From Terriglobales bacterium (GTDB lineage: Bacteria; Acidobacteriota; Terriglobia; Terriglobales; Acidobacteriaceae): a DNA stretch of 64,000 nt. Shown here in pieces: positions 8,000 through 16,371 of the stretch (the stretch's first letter is position 1; each line of letters begins with the position of its first letter). The stretch covers positions 124,001-188,000 of the forward strand of contig JAICSO010000006.1 of NCBI GenBank assembly GCA_025936825.1. Direction: 5' to 3'. A program made the position numbers and the translations under genes. Below the pieces are notes generated by a model. It was given only the letters and a program-made list of their open reading frames with translations. It was not told where the DNA came from and did not search any database.

Positions 8000-8799
8000 T
8001 CTACAGCTTCACCCAACTCAGCCACTACATCAGCTGCCCACGCCGCTATCGGCATCGCTATCTCGACGGCTGGCAAGAGAAAGACACACGGGCCGCCATG
8101 CTTTTCGGGCGAGCTTTTGAGCAAGCCCTTGCTGCCTACTTCCGCAAGGAAGACGCAGCCCCCACCCTCTATCGCGAATGGGCCGCCTACAAAGCACAAC
8201 CACTTCACTACTCCGAGCGTGACAGCTGGGACGGCATGCTGCAGCAAGGCATTCAGCTCCTCGAACGCTTTTGTCAGGACGACCGGGTTCGTGTGCGGCA
8301 ACCAAGAAAGAACCTGCAAATTAAGTTCGTCAGACCGATCGGAGACGGAAACGAGTTCGTGGCCTACGTAGACGCGATTGGCAAGCTCGACGGAACAGGA
8401 TGCTTGCTCGAGTGGAAAACAACCTCAAGCCGCTATGCCGAGGAACCTCAAGGCCTTCTCGGCCTTGACCCTCAATTGCTCTGCTATTCGTGGATCACAG
8501 GAATCTCTGAAGTTGCGCAAGTCGTGTTCGTGCGGAAACGACTGGTCGAAGTCCAGTACCTTCGCACCATGATCACTGATGAGCAGCGTCGGGAGTTCAG
8601 TTCCCTGGTTCACGAAACCGTTCGGCAGATTGAATCCGCCCAGTTTCTGCCGCACAGCGGGATTCGTTTCCCGCAGAACCCATGCAGCACCTGTCCTTTC
8701 GTCGGGCTTTGCCTACATAAACCTCAATTGATCGATGCCGGCCTCATCCGCCGACCCGGAGCCCAGAACTTTGGTATGTTTGACGAACTTGCATACTAG
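7996..8799 (+). CDS. PD-(D/E)XK nuclease, Cas4/RecB-like, four-Cys
   Basis: A 267-residue RecB/Cas4-family nuclease. It opens MIYSFTQLSHYISCPRRYRH, the usual first motif with a cysteine, has FGRAFEQAL soon after, and carries the active-site pattern VAYVDAIGKLDG then LLEWKTTSS (Asp; Glu-x-Lys) about residues 120-145. The C-terminus has CSTCPFVGLC, so the four cysteines expected of an Fe-S-clustered AddB/Cas4-like fold are present. Such enzymes degrade one DNA strand to leave tails for annealing proteins, which suits the preceding genes. No cas1/cas2 or repeats are present, so this is not a CRISPR Cas4. The ATG overlaps the previous stop (ATGA). Confidence 0.8.
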   Translation: MIYSFTQLSHYISCPRRYRHRYLDGWQEKDTRAAMLFGRAFEQALAAYFRKEDAAPTLYREWAAYKAQPLHYSERDSWDGMLQQGIQLLERFCQDDRVRVRQPRKNLQIKFVRPIGDGNEFVAYVDAIGKLDGTGCLLEWKTTSSRYAEEPQGLLGLDPQLLCYSWITGISEVAQVVFVRKRLVEVQYLRTMITDEQRREFSSLVHETVRQIESAQFLPHSGIRFPQNPCSTCPFVGLCLHKPQLIDAGLIRRPGAQNFGMFDELAY

Positions 8800-8809
8800 T
8801 ACACCTCCT

Positions 8810-9511
8810 ATGCCGCCCAAGGTGAACGACAAGCGAGCGCTCTTCGTGCTGTCGAAGATTGACGAGATTCTCGCCTGGGAGAAGCGCCAGGAAGCAGAGA
8901 AAGATACGCGCTTCGTCGAATTGGGACGATATCTTTGCGAAGTTCGTGCTGGACAGTACTGGCGTTTGGAGAGATTGTCGTCGTTTGATGAGTTCCTCGA
9001 GAGACGCTTCCCAGAATCTCGACGCAAAGCTTACTACTTGATGTCCATACACGAACACCTTCCGCCAGAGGCGAAACGCGAGCTCAAGCAGGTGGGATGG
9101 AGCAAGGGTTTGGAATTGGCGAAACTGGCCCGACGAAATGACGGTCAGGATTTCGATTGTGCAACCTGGTTGCACAAAGCACGTGTACTTCCCAAAGAGC
9201 AGTTTCGCCACGAAGTGGAGAAGGAACTGACGGGAAAGGATTCAGAACCTTCCGAACTCATCTACTTCAAGGTTTATAAGAGCCAGATTCCGGTCATCGA
9301 GCAGGCACTCGAAGCCGCTTCCTTGATGCTGGGCACCGACAAGTCTCGCGGCTACTGTCTGGAGATGATCTGCGCAGATTTCTTAGCGGGAGCGAATCTC
9401 GATCACGCAAAACCCGAACAGCTCTTGCGTTCTGCCCTGCACTTTTTCAGGTTCCTACCTAGAGAGCAGCAACACTCTTTTCTCACATCAATTCAGACGA
9501 AACTGGCTTGA
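8810..9511 (+). CDS. Unknown helical protein in recombination cassette
   Basis: A 233-residue, mostly helical protein, not recognised. It has a charged N-terminal helix (SKIDEILAWEKRQEAEKDTR), a segment reading RFPESRRKAYYLMSIHEHLP that looks like a helix-turn-helix or DUF3102-type DNA-binding element, and a C-terminal helical bundle. It follows the nuclease by ten bases and overlaps the HNH gene by four, so it belongs to the same operon. The start at 8810 lacks a clear ribosome binding site; an upstream in-frame ATG at 8735 would lie inside the nuclease gene. A DNA-binding or replication-linked role is plausible but unproven. Confidence 0.6.
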   Translation: MPPKVNDKRALFVLSKIDEILAWEKRQEAEKDTRFVELGRYLCEVRAGQYWRLERLSSFDEFLERRFPESRRKAYYLMSIHEHLPPEAKRELKQVGWSKGLELAKLARRNDGQDFDCATWLHKARVLPKEQFRHEVEKELTGKDSEPSELIYFKVYKSQIPVIEQALEAASLMLGTDKSRGYCLEMICADFLAGANLDHAKPEQLLRSALHFFRFLPREQQHSFLTSIQTKLA

Positions 9512-9732
9512 GTCCTTCATATTTCAAAACGACACCTATGCGGCTGTCGCCGACTGCGTACGAAACAGTCCGAAGACAGATCCTCGAACGCGACGGCTGG
9601 AGATGCCAATCCTGCGGATCAATGAAGAATTTGGAAGTCCATCATCAGCAGTATCGAAGCCACTCAGGGGAAGACACCCAAGAAAACCTGATCACGCTTT
9701 GTTCGAAATGTCATAAGTGCCGTCACTCATAG
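9508..9732 (+). CDS. Small HNH endonuclease
   Basis: A short HNH protein, 74 residues from the TTG that overlaps the previous stop (TTGA), or 64 from ATG 9538. The motif is complete: RDGWRCQSCGS (first CxxC), LEVHHQQYR (the two histidines), ENLITLCSKCHKC (Asn and second CxxC). The protein ends three residues after the motif, without the C-terminal extension many HNH proteins have. HNH enzymes nick or cut DNA; stand-alone small ones are common in phage and plasmid modules and sometimes serve repair. It is last in the cassette. Neither start has a convincing Shine-Dalgarno sequence; coupling favours 9508. Confidence 0.75.
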   Translation: MSPSYFKTTPMRLSPTAYETVRRQILERDGWRCQSCGSMKNLEVHHQQYRSHSGEDTQENLITLCSKCHKCRHS

Positions 9733-9828
9733 CACGAAAGGCTTCCGGCACAGACATTTCTGCACCAAACTTTTGGCGGCGCAACGCAATGAGGCGAGCG
9801 GCGCCGTCCCACAAGAGGCCAGGACTTC

Positions 9829-11670
9829 TCAATTCCTTGCCGGAGCTACTGAGCACACACGCACACGAATGGCACCGCTCTTGTAGTCCTCGTTTACTCT
9901 CAACACCCGACTGACATGAGAATCATCAAAAATAGGGTGGCCGACATCGTCGAGCACAATCACTCGATGGGAAAGAGCAAATACCGGTGGAATCACCCCA
10001 CTATCCAAAGCCACCATCCGCGGAAGCAGGTTCAGTCTCACTTCTTGCTCCAACAGGTCTGGGCGCCGGCGGTATTGCAAGGCAAATCGTTGTCCTAGGG
10101 TCAAAATCGCGGAAGGAAGAAGACGTTTGGACAGTTGCATCTCAATCCAGCTCGAATCCCGCCCTGATAAGAACAGATACGTAGACTGACGTTCCCTCAT
10201 GAGACTTTCGTCCCCGGGCCCCAGCAGGATTTCGGCTTCGGGTGTATACAGCACATGCGCCCGGCTCAGGAGCGGGACCGTGGTGCTAACGTCATCGACC
10301 TCTTTTGCCGGAGCTATCACCAAGTCTTCCGAACTCAAGTTCAACCCGCTCATAACCGAGGCAAACTGTCCAAGACTCGTGTTCGTTTCAGCACTCCTTC
10401 GGACAGCAGCCCAACTCGCCAGCACTCCATTCAGAATAAAGAATATCGACGCTGTTGCTGTCGCGACAGTGAAGAGACGTCGAGAAAAGAGATTTTGCGC
10501 CCAAAAAACGACTGCGCACAGTTCCAGTCCCAACGAAAGCTGAACAAAATATCCGGCGTGATGAGAAACAAGGAGGCGTGGGTCAATGAGGCAGTCGGCG
10601 AGAAGCAGGCAAACACTTGCCAAGCCAATAGCCGCAATCAACAAATGGGACGATCCTTTTTGCCGCACTACAAGCAGGGGAATGGCAAAAAGCAATAGCA
10701 GCACGACCGTACCACCGAAATCTGTCTGCAGCTGAGTAAGGTCGAAATGGAACAGAGGAATCGCAGTCGGGGCGGGTTCTGTCGCAACTCTAGCGTGCGG
10801 AACAACAAGCCACAGATACAGCGCGTCGGCGAGCAGTGAGAAGACGCCCATCGCGCCAAACTGCAGCACGCGTGTTCTCAAATCGAGTCTTTTCGCGATC
10901 AGCACCAGAAAAAGGAAGGTGGCCAATCCCATGAAAACGGAACCGTAGGGAAACGAAAGAAAAGTGGCAATCTGAATCAGGACAAGTGGAACAAAGTCTC
11001 TTATGTAGCCCCGATCCCAGGCCTTTTTACAAAAGAAAAAATAAAAGGCCAGCAAAGGAATGGCGATTTGCGGGAAGAACATGCGAATGAACGGCAGCGG
11101 AAGATCACCGGGAATACCGCCGGACGGCAGATGAAGCCAATCGACCATGTTGATCTTCAGCGTACTCAGGCTGAAGAAAATGATCATCGACGTTCCCGCA
11201 AACAGGAAGAGCGAGGAACCTTCTTCGAAAACCGCCCGTAATAGTAGCCACACACTGCACCCGATCAACACGCTCCAGCTGACACTCCAAACGATGGATG
11301 TAGCCACGTCACTTCCAAAAACCGATCGTGCCGCGCCAAAGAGCACGAACGCCGCCTTGAAGGTTGAGTGACCAAACTTCGGCTGAATGGGAACGCCATA
11401 CCAAGGGTCGCGATCGGGAAAACCGGAGACAGTAAATACGTGTGAGAGGTTCAGATACGCATAGAAATCGGCGCCGAATATCGGTGGCAGCCCAGCTCTC
11501 GCGGAGTGAGAAGCGGAAATCCACGGCAAAGAATAAACAGTTGCAGTCAGCAGCAGGGCGCCAATTAGGCTGACATTTCTGAAGGTCCGCCTTCGGGTAA
11601 TGGGCTGTATTTCGCGGCACGACGAGACCTCATCATTGCGCACCGCTACCATCGTTCCGGAAGCTGCCAT
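9829..11670 (-). CDS. Polytopic membrane protein, possible GT-C enzyme
   Basis: About 613 residues with roughly a dozen hydrophobic segments, a soluble loop early on (ADFYAYLNLSHVFTVSG, then FPDRDPWYGVPIQPKFGHST) and a hydrophilic C-terminal domain (about the last 150 residues, including LLSRAHVLYTPEAEILLGPG). The shape of membrane helices plus periplasmic C-terminal domain resembles the acidobacterial GT-C-like proteins encoded at 26.1 and 36.1 kb. No family assignment is certain. An open frame extends to 11877, into the divergent gtrA leader; ATG 11670 (or 11652) is more likely, though neither has a good ribosome binding site. Confidence 0.6.
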   Translation of the reverse strand: MAASGTMVAVRNDEVSSCREIQPITRRRTFRNVSLIGALLLTATVYSLPWISASHSARAGLPPIFGADFYAYLNLSHVFTVSGFPDRDPWYGVPIQPKFGHSTFKAAFVLFGAARSVFGSDVATSIVWSVSWSVLIGCSVWLLLRAVFEEGSSLFLFAGTSMIIFFSLSTLKINMVDWLHLPSGGIPGDLPLPFIRMFFPQIAIPLLAFYFFFCKKAWDRGYIRDFVPLVLIQIATFLSFPYGSVFMGLATFLFLVLIAKRLDLRTRVLQFGAMGVFSLLADALYLWLVVPHARVATEPAPTAIPLFHFDLTQLQTDFGGTVVLLLLFAIPLLVVRQKGSSHLLIAAIGLASVCLLLADCLIDPRLLVSHHAGYFVQLSLGLELCAVVFWAQNLFSRRLFTVATATASIFFILNGVLASWAAVRRSAETNTSLGQFASVMSGLNLSSEDLVIAPAKEVDDVSTTVPLLSRAHVLYTPEAEILLGPGDESLMRERQSTYLFLSGRDSSWIEMQLSKRLLPSAILTLGQRFALQYRRRPDLLEQEVRLNLLPRMVALDSGVIPPVFALSHRVIVLDDVGHPIFDDSHVSRVLRVNEDYKSGAIRVRVCSVAPARN

Positions 11671-11878
11671 ATTCCGAGGAAAACACGTCTGCGAGTGGAT
11701 AACTATTGCTAGAAAAGGAACGCCATCTACTTCCGCTGCGCTCGAAGCCCAGCCAAGAATTCTCGGCTTTGCCGTCTTCGGCCGCCGTGCCGCACGAGAC
11801 CGTGCGTGCACTTCTTCTCGCCCGGGTACCGTGCTAAACTGCCGCCACAACGTGCCTAACCTTTGGCGAGAGCCCACT

Positions 11879-12334
11879 GTGCCGACAGAACAACAAACCT
11901 TGTTCGCACGGCTGACCTCTCACATACCTCCAGCCCAGTTCAGCCGATACACCCTGGTAGGAATCTGGAACACGATTTTCGGATATGGAAGCTATGCGGC
12001 CCTCACGGCACTGTTGATGCCACGCATGACGCATGGATATTTGGTGGCGGCTGTTCTTTCCAGTCTAGTCAGCATCAGCGTGGCTTTTCTGGGATATAAG
12101 TGGCTTGTGTTCAAGACTAGAGGCAATTACTTACGCGAGTGGCTGCGCTGCCACGTGGTGTATGGAACCGCCGCGCTGATCGGAATAATCGTTTTACCCG
12201 CATTTGTGTACGGCTATCATCGACTTGTTGGGCTTGAGGCTTCCGCGCCATACGTAGCGGGCGCAACCGTTACCGGATTAAACGTCATCGTTAGCTTTCT
12301 GGGACACCGACATTTCTCGTTCCGACGGAATTAG
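11879..12334 (+). CDS. gtrA: GtrA family flippase
   Basis: A 151-residue membrane protein of the GtrA/DPMS family: about four transmembrane helices, with family signatures RYTLVGIWNTIFGYGSYA near residue 20, FLGYKWLVFKT in the middle and FLGHRHFSFRR at the end. GtrA proteins are thought to flip undecaprenyl-phosphate-linked glucose (or similar) across the inner membrane for O-antigen or other surface glycosylation. It starts at a GTG. Its last four bases overlap tail-to-tail the convergent GT2 gene, whose product is the GtrB-like partner that would load the sugar on the lipid carrier. Confidence 0.85.
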   Translation: MPTEQQTLFARLTSHIPPAQFSRYTLVGIWNTIFGYGSYAALTALLMPRMTHGYLVAAVLSSLVSISVAFLGYKWLVFKTRGNYLREWLRCHVVYGTAALIGIIVLPAFVYGYHRLVGLEASAPYVAGATVTGLNVIVSFLGHRHFSFRRN

Positions 12335-13326
12335 ACGGAAGTTGATTTCTGTTCACGCGATTCCGGCACCTTCAGCGGTTCTCCCGGCCCATATTCAAAA
12401 TTGATTCGTTCTTGCTCGACGACCAGAGGGCGGCGCTGGACGAGGGTATGAATTGTACCGATATACTCGCCCACCACCCCGATGAAGATCATCTGCAGCG
12501 ACATGAAGAAAAAGATGCCGATGACAAGCGGGGCCAATCCTGCCGAAAACCGGCTCCAGAACAGAATCTTGTACACGGCATACGCCATCGAAATCAGAAC
12601 GCAAATCCCGGCAGAAGCAAATCCAGCGAACGTGACCAGGCGCAGTGGGACCTTTGAAAGATTCGTAATGCCCAGCATGGCCATGTCATAAAGGGAATAG
12701 AAATTGTTTTTTGTGATTCCCCGCTTACGCAAAGGCTGGTGATATGGGATTTCGTACCGCGGCAACCCGATCTCGGCAATCATTCCGCGAAAATATGGAT
12801 ATGGATCGTCAAATTGCTTTACCAGATCCATGACCTTACGATCGTAAAGACCAAAACCAGTAAAGTTTTCAATCGTCTCAAGACCTGAGAGGCGTTGAAT
12901 CAGCCGGTAATATTGCTTGCGAATCCAGAACATCAGCCCGCTCTCATCGCTCGCAGCCTTTACAGCGATGACTATGGGATACCCTTCCGCCCATTTTCGA
13001 AGGAATTCAACGATCATCTCGGGAGGGTCCTGGAAGTCAGCAGCAATACCGATAACGGCGTCGCCTGTTGCCTGATACACGGCATGCATGGGGGAGCGAA
13101 TCTGGCCGAAGTTTCTTGCGTTACGTATTATCTTGACGTTGCTGTCCTGGGCAGCGATTGCTTTTAATTGTTGCCAGGTACCATCGCGGGATGCGTTATC
13201 GATGAAGATGTGTTCGTACCTGTAATTCCCCGCTTCGCTAATCGCCGCACGCACCCTTTCGTACATGTCGCGGACGTTTTCTTCTTCGTTGTAGCAGGGA
13301 GTCACCACGCTTACGGTTCTAGACAC
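12331..13326 (-). CDS. GT2 transferase, GtrB/ DPM1-like
   Basis: A 331-residue family 2 glycosyltransferase. The N-terminal GT-A domain has VSVVTPCYNEEENV, the FIDNASRDGT loop and the DFQDPPEMI metal/nucleotide region; two C-terminal membrane helices (about 235-310) make it like GtrB or dolichol-phosphate sugar synthases, which move a sugar from a nucleotide onto undecaprenyl phosphate. The GTG start at 13326 has GGAGG six bases before it and overlaps the previous gene by eight bases; longer forms lack a ribosome binding site. It is the last gene of the long sugar operon and the probable partner of the convergent gtrA. Confidence 0.8.
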   Translation of the reverse strand: MSRTVSVVTPCYNEEENVRDMYERVRAAISEAGNYRYEHIFIDNASRDGTWQQLKAIAAQDSNVKIIRNARNFGQIRSPMHAVYQATGDAVIGIAADFQDPPEMIVEFLRKWAEGYPIVIAVKAASDESGLMFWIRKQYYRLIQRLSGLETIENFTGFGLYDRKVMDLVKQFDDPYPYFRGMIAEIGLPRYEIPYHQPLRKRGITKNNFYSLYDMAMLGITNLSKVPLRLVTFAGFASAGICVLISMAYAVYKILFWSRFSAGLAPLVIGIFFFMSLQMIFIGVVGEYIGTIHTLVQRRPLVVEQERINFEYGPGEPLKVPESREQKSTSV

Positions 13327-14257
13327 TTGGGCCTCCGCTCTGCGCAGTGACGATATTCTGACCCACACGCTTTTTCGCCAGGCACCAAACCACGTTTCCA
13401 GCTGCAATTTTGTACGGTCCGAAGCTGCATCCCTCGCCCGGATACAGTCCACTAGCCAGTACCGTAAACCCGCAGGTTTGCATGAGGGTCTCCAAAGCGC
13501 GCATTGAAAAAAAGTTTATATGCTCATGGACTTGCCGCAAAAAACCAAATGGCAGCATTGAGGCTGCGGTCGTGGGACGCCGAAAAAGCAACCACATTTC
13601 CTGCACCGCGCGCTTAGCATAGGTTCGCATTCCCATGGGATTCTCGCTGGGAACCTCCACAAAAACCAGAGTGGACGGAGAGGCAATGCGGTGAAGATCC
13701 GACACCAGATTTCTTGGATATGCCACGTGCTCGAGAACGTTGCTACAGCCGACAAGGTCAAACCCTACCTGGGTGCATTCGTCAACGGTGTGAAGCACCT
13801 TTACTCCCGGTGCGGGCTCTACACCAGAGATATCGTAGACGAAGGTTTGGGCTCCGGGCAGTAAACCATCAAAAAGGTCACCTCGATCGCCCCCAAAATC
13901 CAAAACTGATTTAATCTCTGAGGGAACGTGCTCCCGAAAAATCTTGGCCAGCGGGGCGCGGCGTTTCTCCATGGTTCCCGTGGACAGCTTGGCATTAAAG
14001 TCCGCGGTGTACCATGGCTCGTATTTCTCTCGCAGTGCCTGATAATCGTGACCTCGATACCCATCGTACAGTCTTCGTTCCTCGTCGGGATCGAAGCGTG
14101 AATCTGAAAACATAAAGTCACATTGACGGCACTTCATCAGCCGGATAGCAACTGATGTGCGCCGCCAGATCCGACTCCCGACGAACGGCGCAAACATAGC
14201 CCGGTACCGTTGAAGTGAATCTGCGCTACAAATCAGGCATCTTTCCGCCACCTGCAT
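13319..14257 (-). CDS. SAM methyltransferase with N-terminal CxxC pairs
   Basis: A 312-residue class I methyltransferase of the Methyltransf_23 kind found in surface-sugar clusters. It starts with zinc-ribbon-like cysteines (RCLICSADS and KCRQCDFMF), has motif I as VLDFGGDRGDLFDGL (a slightly unusual GGDRGD in place of GxGxG), an acidic VYDIS segment, and the typical SNVLEHV and HEHINFFSMRALETLM. Such enzymes C- or O-methylate nucleotide-linked deoxysugars. It lies between the reductase and the GT2 gene, with a 9-base gap upstream and an 8-base overlap downstream. Substrate unknown; a methylated 6-deoxysugar is a fair guess. Confidence 0.75.
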   Translation of the reverse strand: MQVAERCLICSADSLQRYRAMFAPFVGSRIWRRTSVAIRLMKCRQCDFMFSDSRFDPDEERRLYDGYRGHDYQALREKYEPWYTADFNAKLSTGTMEKRRAPLAKIFREHVPSEIKSVLDFGGDRGDLFDGLLPGAQTFVYDISGVEPAPGVKVLHTVDECTQVGFDLVGCSNVLEHVAYPRNLVSDLHRIASPSTLVFVEVPSENPMGMRTYAKRAVQEMWLLFRRPTTAASMLPFGFLRQVHEHINFFSMRALETLMQTCGFTVLASGLYPGEGCSFGPYKIAAGNVVWCLAKKRVGQNIVTAQSGGPSV

Positions 14258-14266
14258 CTGCTTTTC

Positions 14267-15160
14267 CTAGGACACTGGCGTTTCGTCAAATCGCAAAGAC
14301 TCAAGACTGACGCTGTGCTCTCGAGTCGCGTACCACTCGTACAATTCGGCAATGCACTTGCGCGTATCCGCAAACTGGTACGGCGAAACTGCACTCAGGA
14401 GCAAAGAGTTGTCGGCGGAATATTCCTGGGCCAAGCCCGGATCGCGGACGACGATTTGCGGGTTTCGGCCCGACACTTCTGCCACCAGGTCTGCCAACGC
14501 ACTCAAGGCTATTCCTTCTCCTCGGGCGACGTTATATGCCTTACAACGCGGCTGGTGTTCCACGAACCACGATGTGATCCTCGCCAGATCGTCGACATAA
14601 AGATAATCGAAAATCACATCCCGCCTAATAACAATCGGTAGCCCTTTCAATACCCGGCAACAGGCGTTGGATATGAACCGAACGGTGTAATCCTCATACT
14701 TGCCGAAGACACCAAACAGCCGCAGGTTCACAATGCGATCCGAGCGATCGACGAGCTTAGCGCAAATATATTTTGAAAAACCGTAAGGGTCAGTTGGAAC
14801 GCAAGTGTCGAAATACTCTTCGCGCACACGCGGAGGCAGATGTGCCAGACCGTATTCCGCTCCAGACCCGAAGTAAATCATCTTGCCGAACAGATTCTCG
14901 TTGCGGGCTAAGTTCAGAAACATACGGCAGTTGCGATCGAGGAGATCTGCCGGTGCGCCTATGCGCCGATTCGCTCTGGTTGTTGCCGCGTGCAGAACTG
15001 TGTCGGGCGAGTTTTCTCGGAGGTAGTTGCGGACAGCATTTGCATCGAGCAAATTCAGTTCCGTCTGAGAAGGCGCAAGAACGCGATACTCGTTCGAAAG
15101 CAGTTCCGCCAGATTACGACCAATGAAGCCTCCGCCTCCTGTAATGAGCAGCTTCATCAT
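14267..15160 (-). CDS. NAD(P)-dependent sugar reductase/epimerase
   Basis: A 297-residue extended short-chain dehydrogenase acting on nucleotide sugars. The Rossmann motif is LLITGGGGFIGRNLAELL; the catalytic triad is visible as FGSGAEYG and PYGFSK (Tyr-x3-Lys). Length and architecture match CDP-abequose synthase/paratose synthase-type 4-ketoreductases and 4-epimerases. With rfbFGH in the same operon it is a good candidate for the final 4-keto reduction of a 3,6-dideoxyhexose, though that is inference. The ATG at 15160 overlaps the FkbM stop as ATGA; the longer open frame upstream is inside that gene. Confidence 0.7.
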   Translation of the reverse strand: MMKLLITGGGGFIGRNLAELLSNEYRVLAPSQTELNLLDANAVRNYLRENSPDTVLHAATTRANRRIGAPADLLDRNCRMFLNLARNENLFGKMIYFGSGAEYGLAHLPPRVREEYFDTCVPTDPYGFSKYICAKLVDRSDRIVNLRLFGVFGKYEDYTVRFISNACCRVLKGLPIVIRRDVIFDYLYVDDLARITSWFVEHQPRCKAYNVARGEGIALSALADLVAEVSGRNPQIVVRDPGLAQEYSADNSLLLSAVSPYQFADTRKCIAELYEWYATREHSVSLESLRFDETPVS

Positions 15161-16371
15161 TGAAGTTTGTGAGCGGGGCGACCTTCTGGTATTGCGTAAC
15201 AGACTAGGTCCCAAACTTCCAGCAAATGCGGACGCAGAAAAAATCTGTAGTGAGGATTGATCGAGTGGATCAGCAGCGGAACCTTCCAGACGTGATCTTG
15301 CTGATGATAGCTGCAAACCGATAGGACCGGTGAGTTGCGTTGAATGAGCCGTTTTGCCCCAGTCAATGCGTCCAGTTCCGCGCCTTCGATGTCCATTTTG
15401 ATGTAGGTCGGATCGACGCTGCCGAGCGCATCGTCCAGCGTAACGGAATCGACTTGGATTCCGGAGCCACGCTGTGAAACAAACGATGATTCGTTGCCCG
15501 ATGAGCAAAATGAAACCTTGCCGTTGAAGGCTCCGACAGCGGCGTTCGTTATCTTGATGGAATCACCTTGAGCATAAGTAGAAACCGTGCGTTTCAACTT
15601 CGCAAAATTTTCGGGATCTGCTTCAAAGGCGTGAATCTGAGCAGAGGACGCACCTGGTTGCTGCAGAAAAACTTGGATTGTATCCCCGTCGAAAGCCCCG
15701 CAATCGACGAATCGTTCGTTGGCTGCCAATTGGAACAGGTCGGGCGGAAAGTATGTCGGGTGCTTCACTGGATTGGGCAGGTTATCAAAGTCCGCAAAAA
15801 GTCTCCATCGCAATTGAGCCAGGTACTCCAAACGCGAGGCTTCGTCACTCCAAAGCGCGCATGCGCTCAGGACCTGCTCCACCTGTTCATGCACTTTGTG
15901 CGGAAGATCGGCAGCATAGTGCGGCAAGAACGTATCGGGAAATTTCCAGAACAGCGGAAGGAATGACGAGACGTGCTTACATCCCAAGCTGCGCAGCTTT
16001 TGCTCCCGTTGGCCCATTCGGTCGTAGCCTTCACCGGTCCAAATGGTGATCACAAAGACGGCCGTCACCCCATAGAGAGAAGCGGCCTTCTCCGGAGGCA
16101 GGACTAGGAGGTCCTCTACCTTCGTGTTCCATAGACGAGGGTTGCTATCGGTAAACGCGGCCGGCTGGATACCAATCTTTCGCAGTCCAGCCAAGGTCTT
16201 GCGACCGAGATTTCCGGCGCCGAACAGCACCACTGGTTTGTCGCCGGGTCCCGCGAGACTGTCGAATGCCGAGCGCTCGCGCTCGACAACTGCGGACTTC
16301 TCTTCCCTAAGCAGATCTTTCACTGCGCTCAACAGGGTTGCCGCACTCATGACCTCGGTACCGGACTGCAT
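15157..16371 (-). CDS. FkbM methyltransferase with N-terminal Rossmann domain
   Basis: A 404-residue two-domain protein. Residues about 45-125 form a nucleotide-binding-like domain (VVLFGAGNLGRKTLAGL, AAFTDSNPRLW), related to the extra domain seen ahead of some sugar-cluster FkbM proteins. The C-terminal part is FkbM: FVDCGAFDGDTIQVF (motif I), IHAFEADPENFAKL, and YIKMDIEGAELDAL. FkbM enzymes O-methylate sugars, polyketides or glycans. The ATG overlaps the SDR stop by one base (TAATG) with GGAAGGAG upstream. It probably decorates the sugar built by this operon. Confidence 0.8.
   Translation of the reverse strand: MQSGTEVMSAATLLSAVKDLLREEKSAVVERERSAFDSLAGPGDKPVVLFGAGNLGRKTLAGLRKIGIQPAAFTDSNPRLWNTKVEDLLVLPPEKAASLYGVTAVFVITIWTGEGYDRMGQREQKLRSLGCKHVSSFLPLFWKFPDTFLPHYAADLPHKVHEQVEQVLSACALWSDEASRLEYLAQLRWRLFADFDNLPNPVKHPTYFPPDLFQLAANERFVDCGAFDGDTIQVFLQQPGASSAQIHAFEADPENFAKLKRTVSTYAQGDSIKITNAAVGAFNGKVSFCSSGNESSFVSQRGSGIQVDSVTLDDALGSVDPTYIKMDIEGAELDALTGAKRLIQRNSPVLSVCSYHQQDHVWKVPLLIHSINPHYRFFLRPHLLEVWDLVCYAIPEGRPAHKLQ

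Noticed and set aside
7996-8799. Cas4 of a CRISPR system
   Set aside because: The fold is Cas4/RecB-like, but there are no direct repeats, Cas1 or Cas2, and the neighbours are annealing-type proteins.
6480-9732. Active prophage or integrative element
   Set aside because: No integrase, terminase, capsid, att-like direct repeats or tRNA target were found at either side.
9733-9828. Attachment site or tRNA downstream of the HNH gene
   Set aside because: Only short imperfect GC-rich repeats (GTGCCG/CGGCAC) are present; there is no cloverleaf.
14267-15508. 413-codon version of the epimerase gene
   Set aside because: The first 116 codons lie inside the FkbM gene in another frame; the family begins at the ATG that overlaps the FkbM stop.
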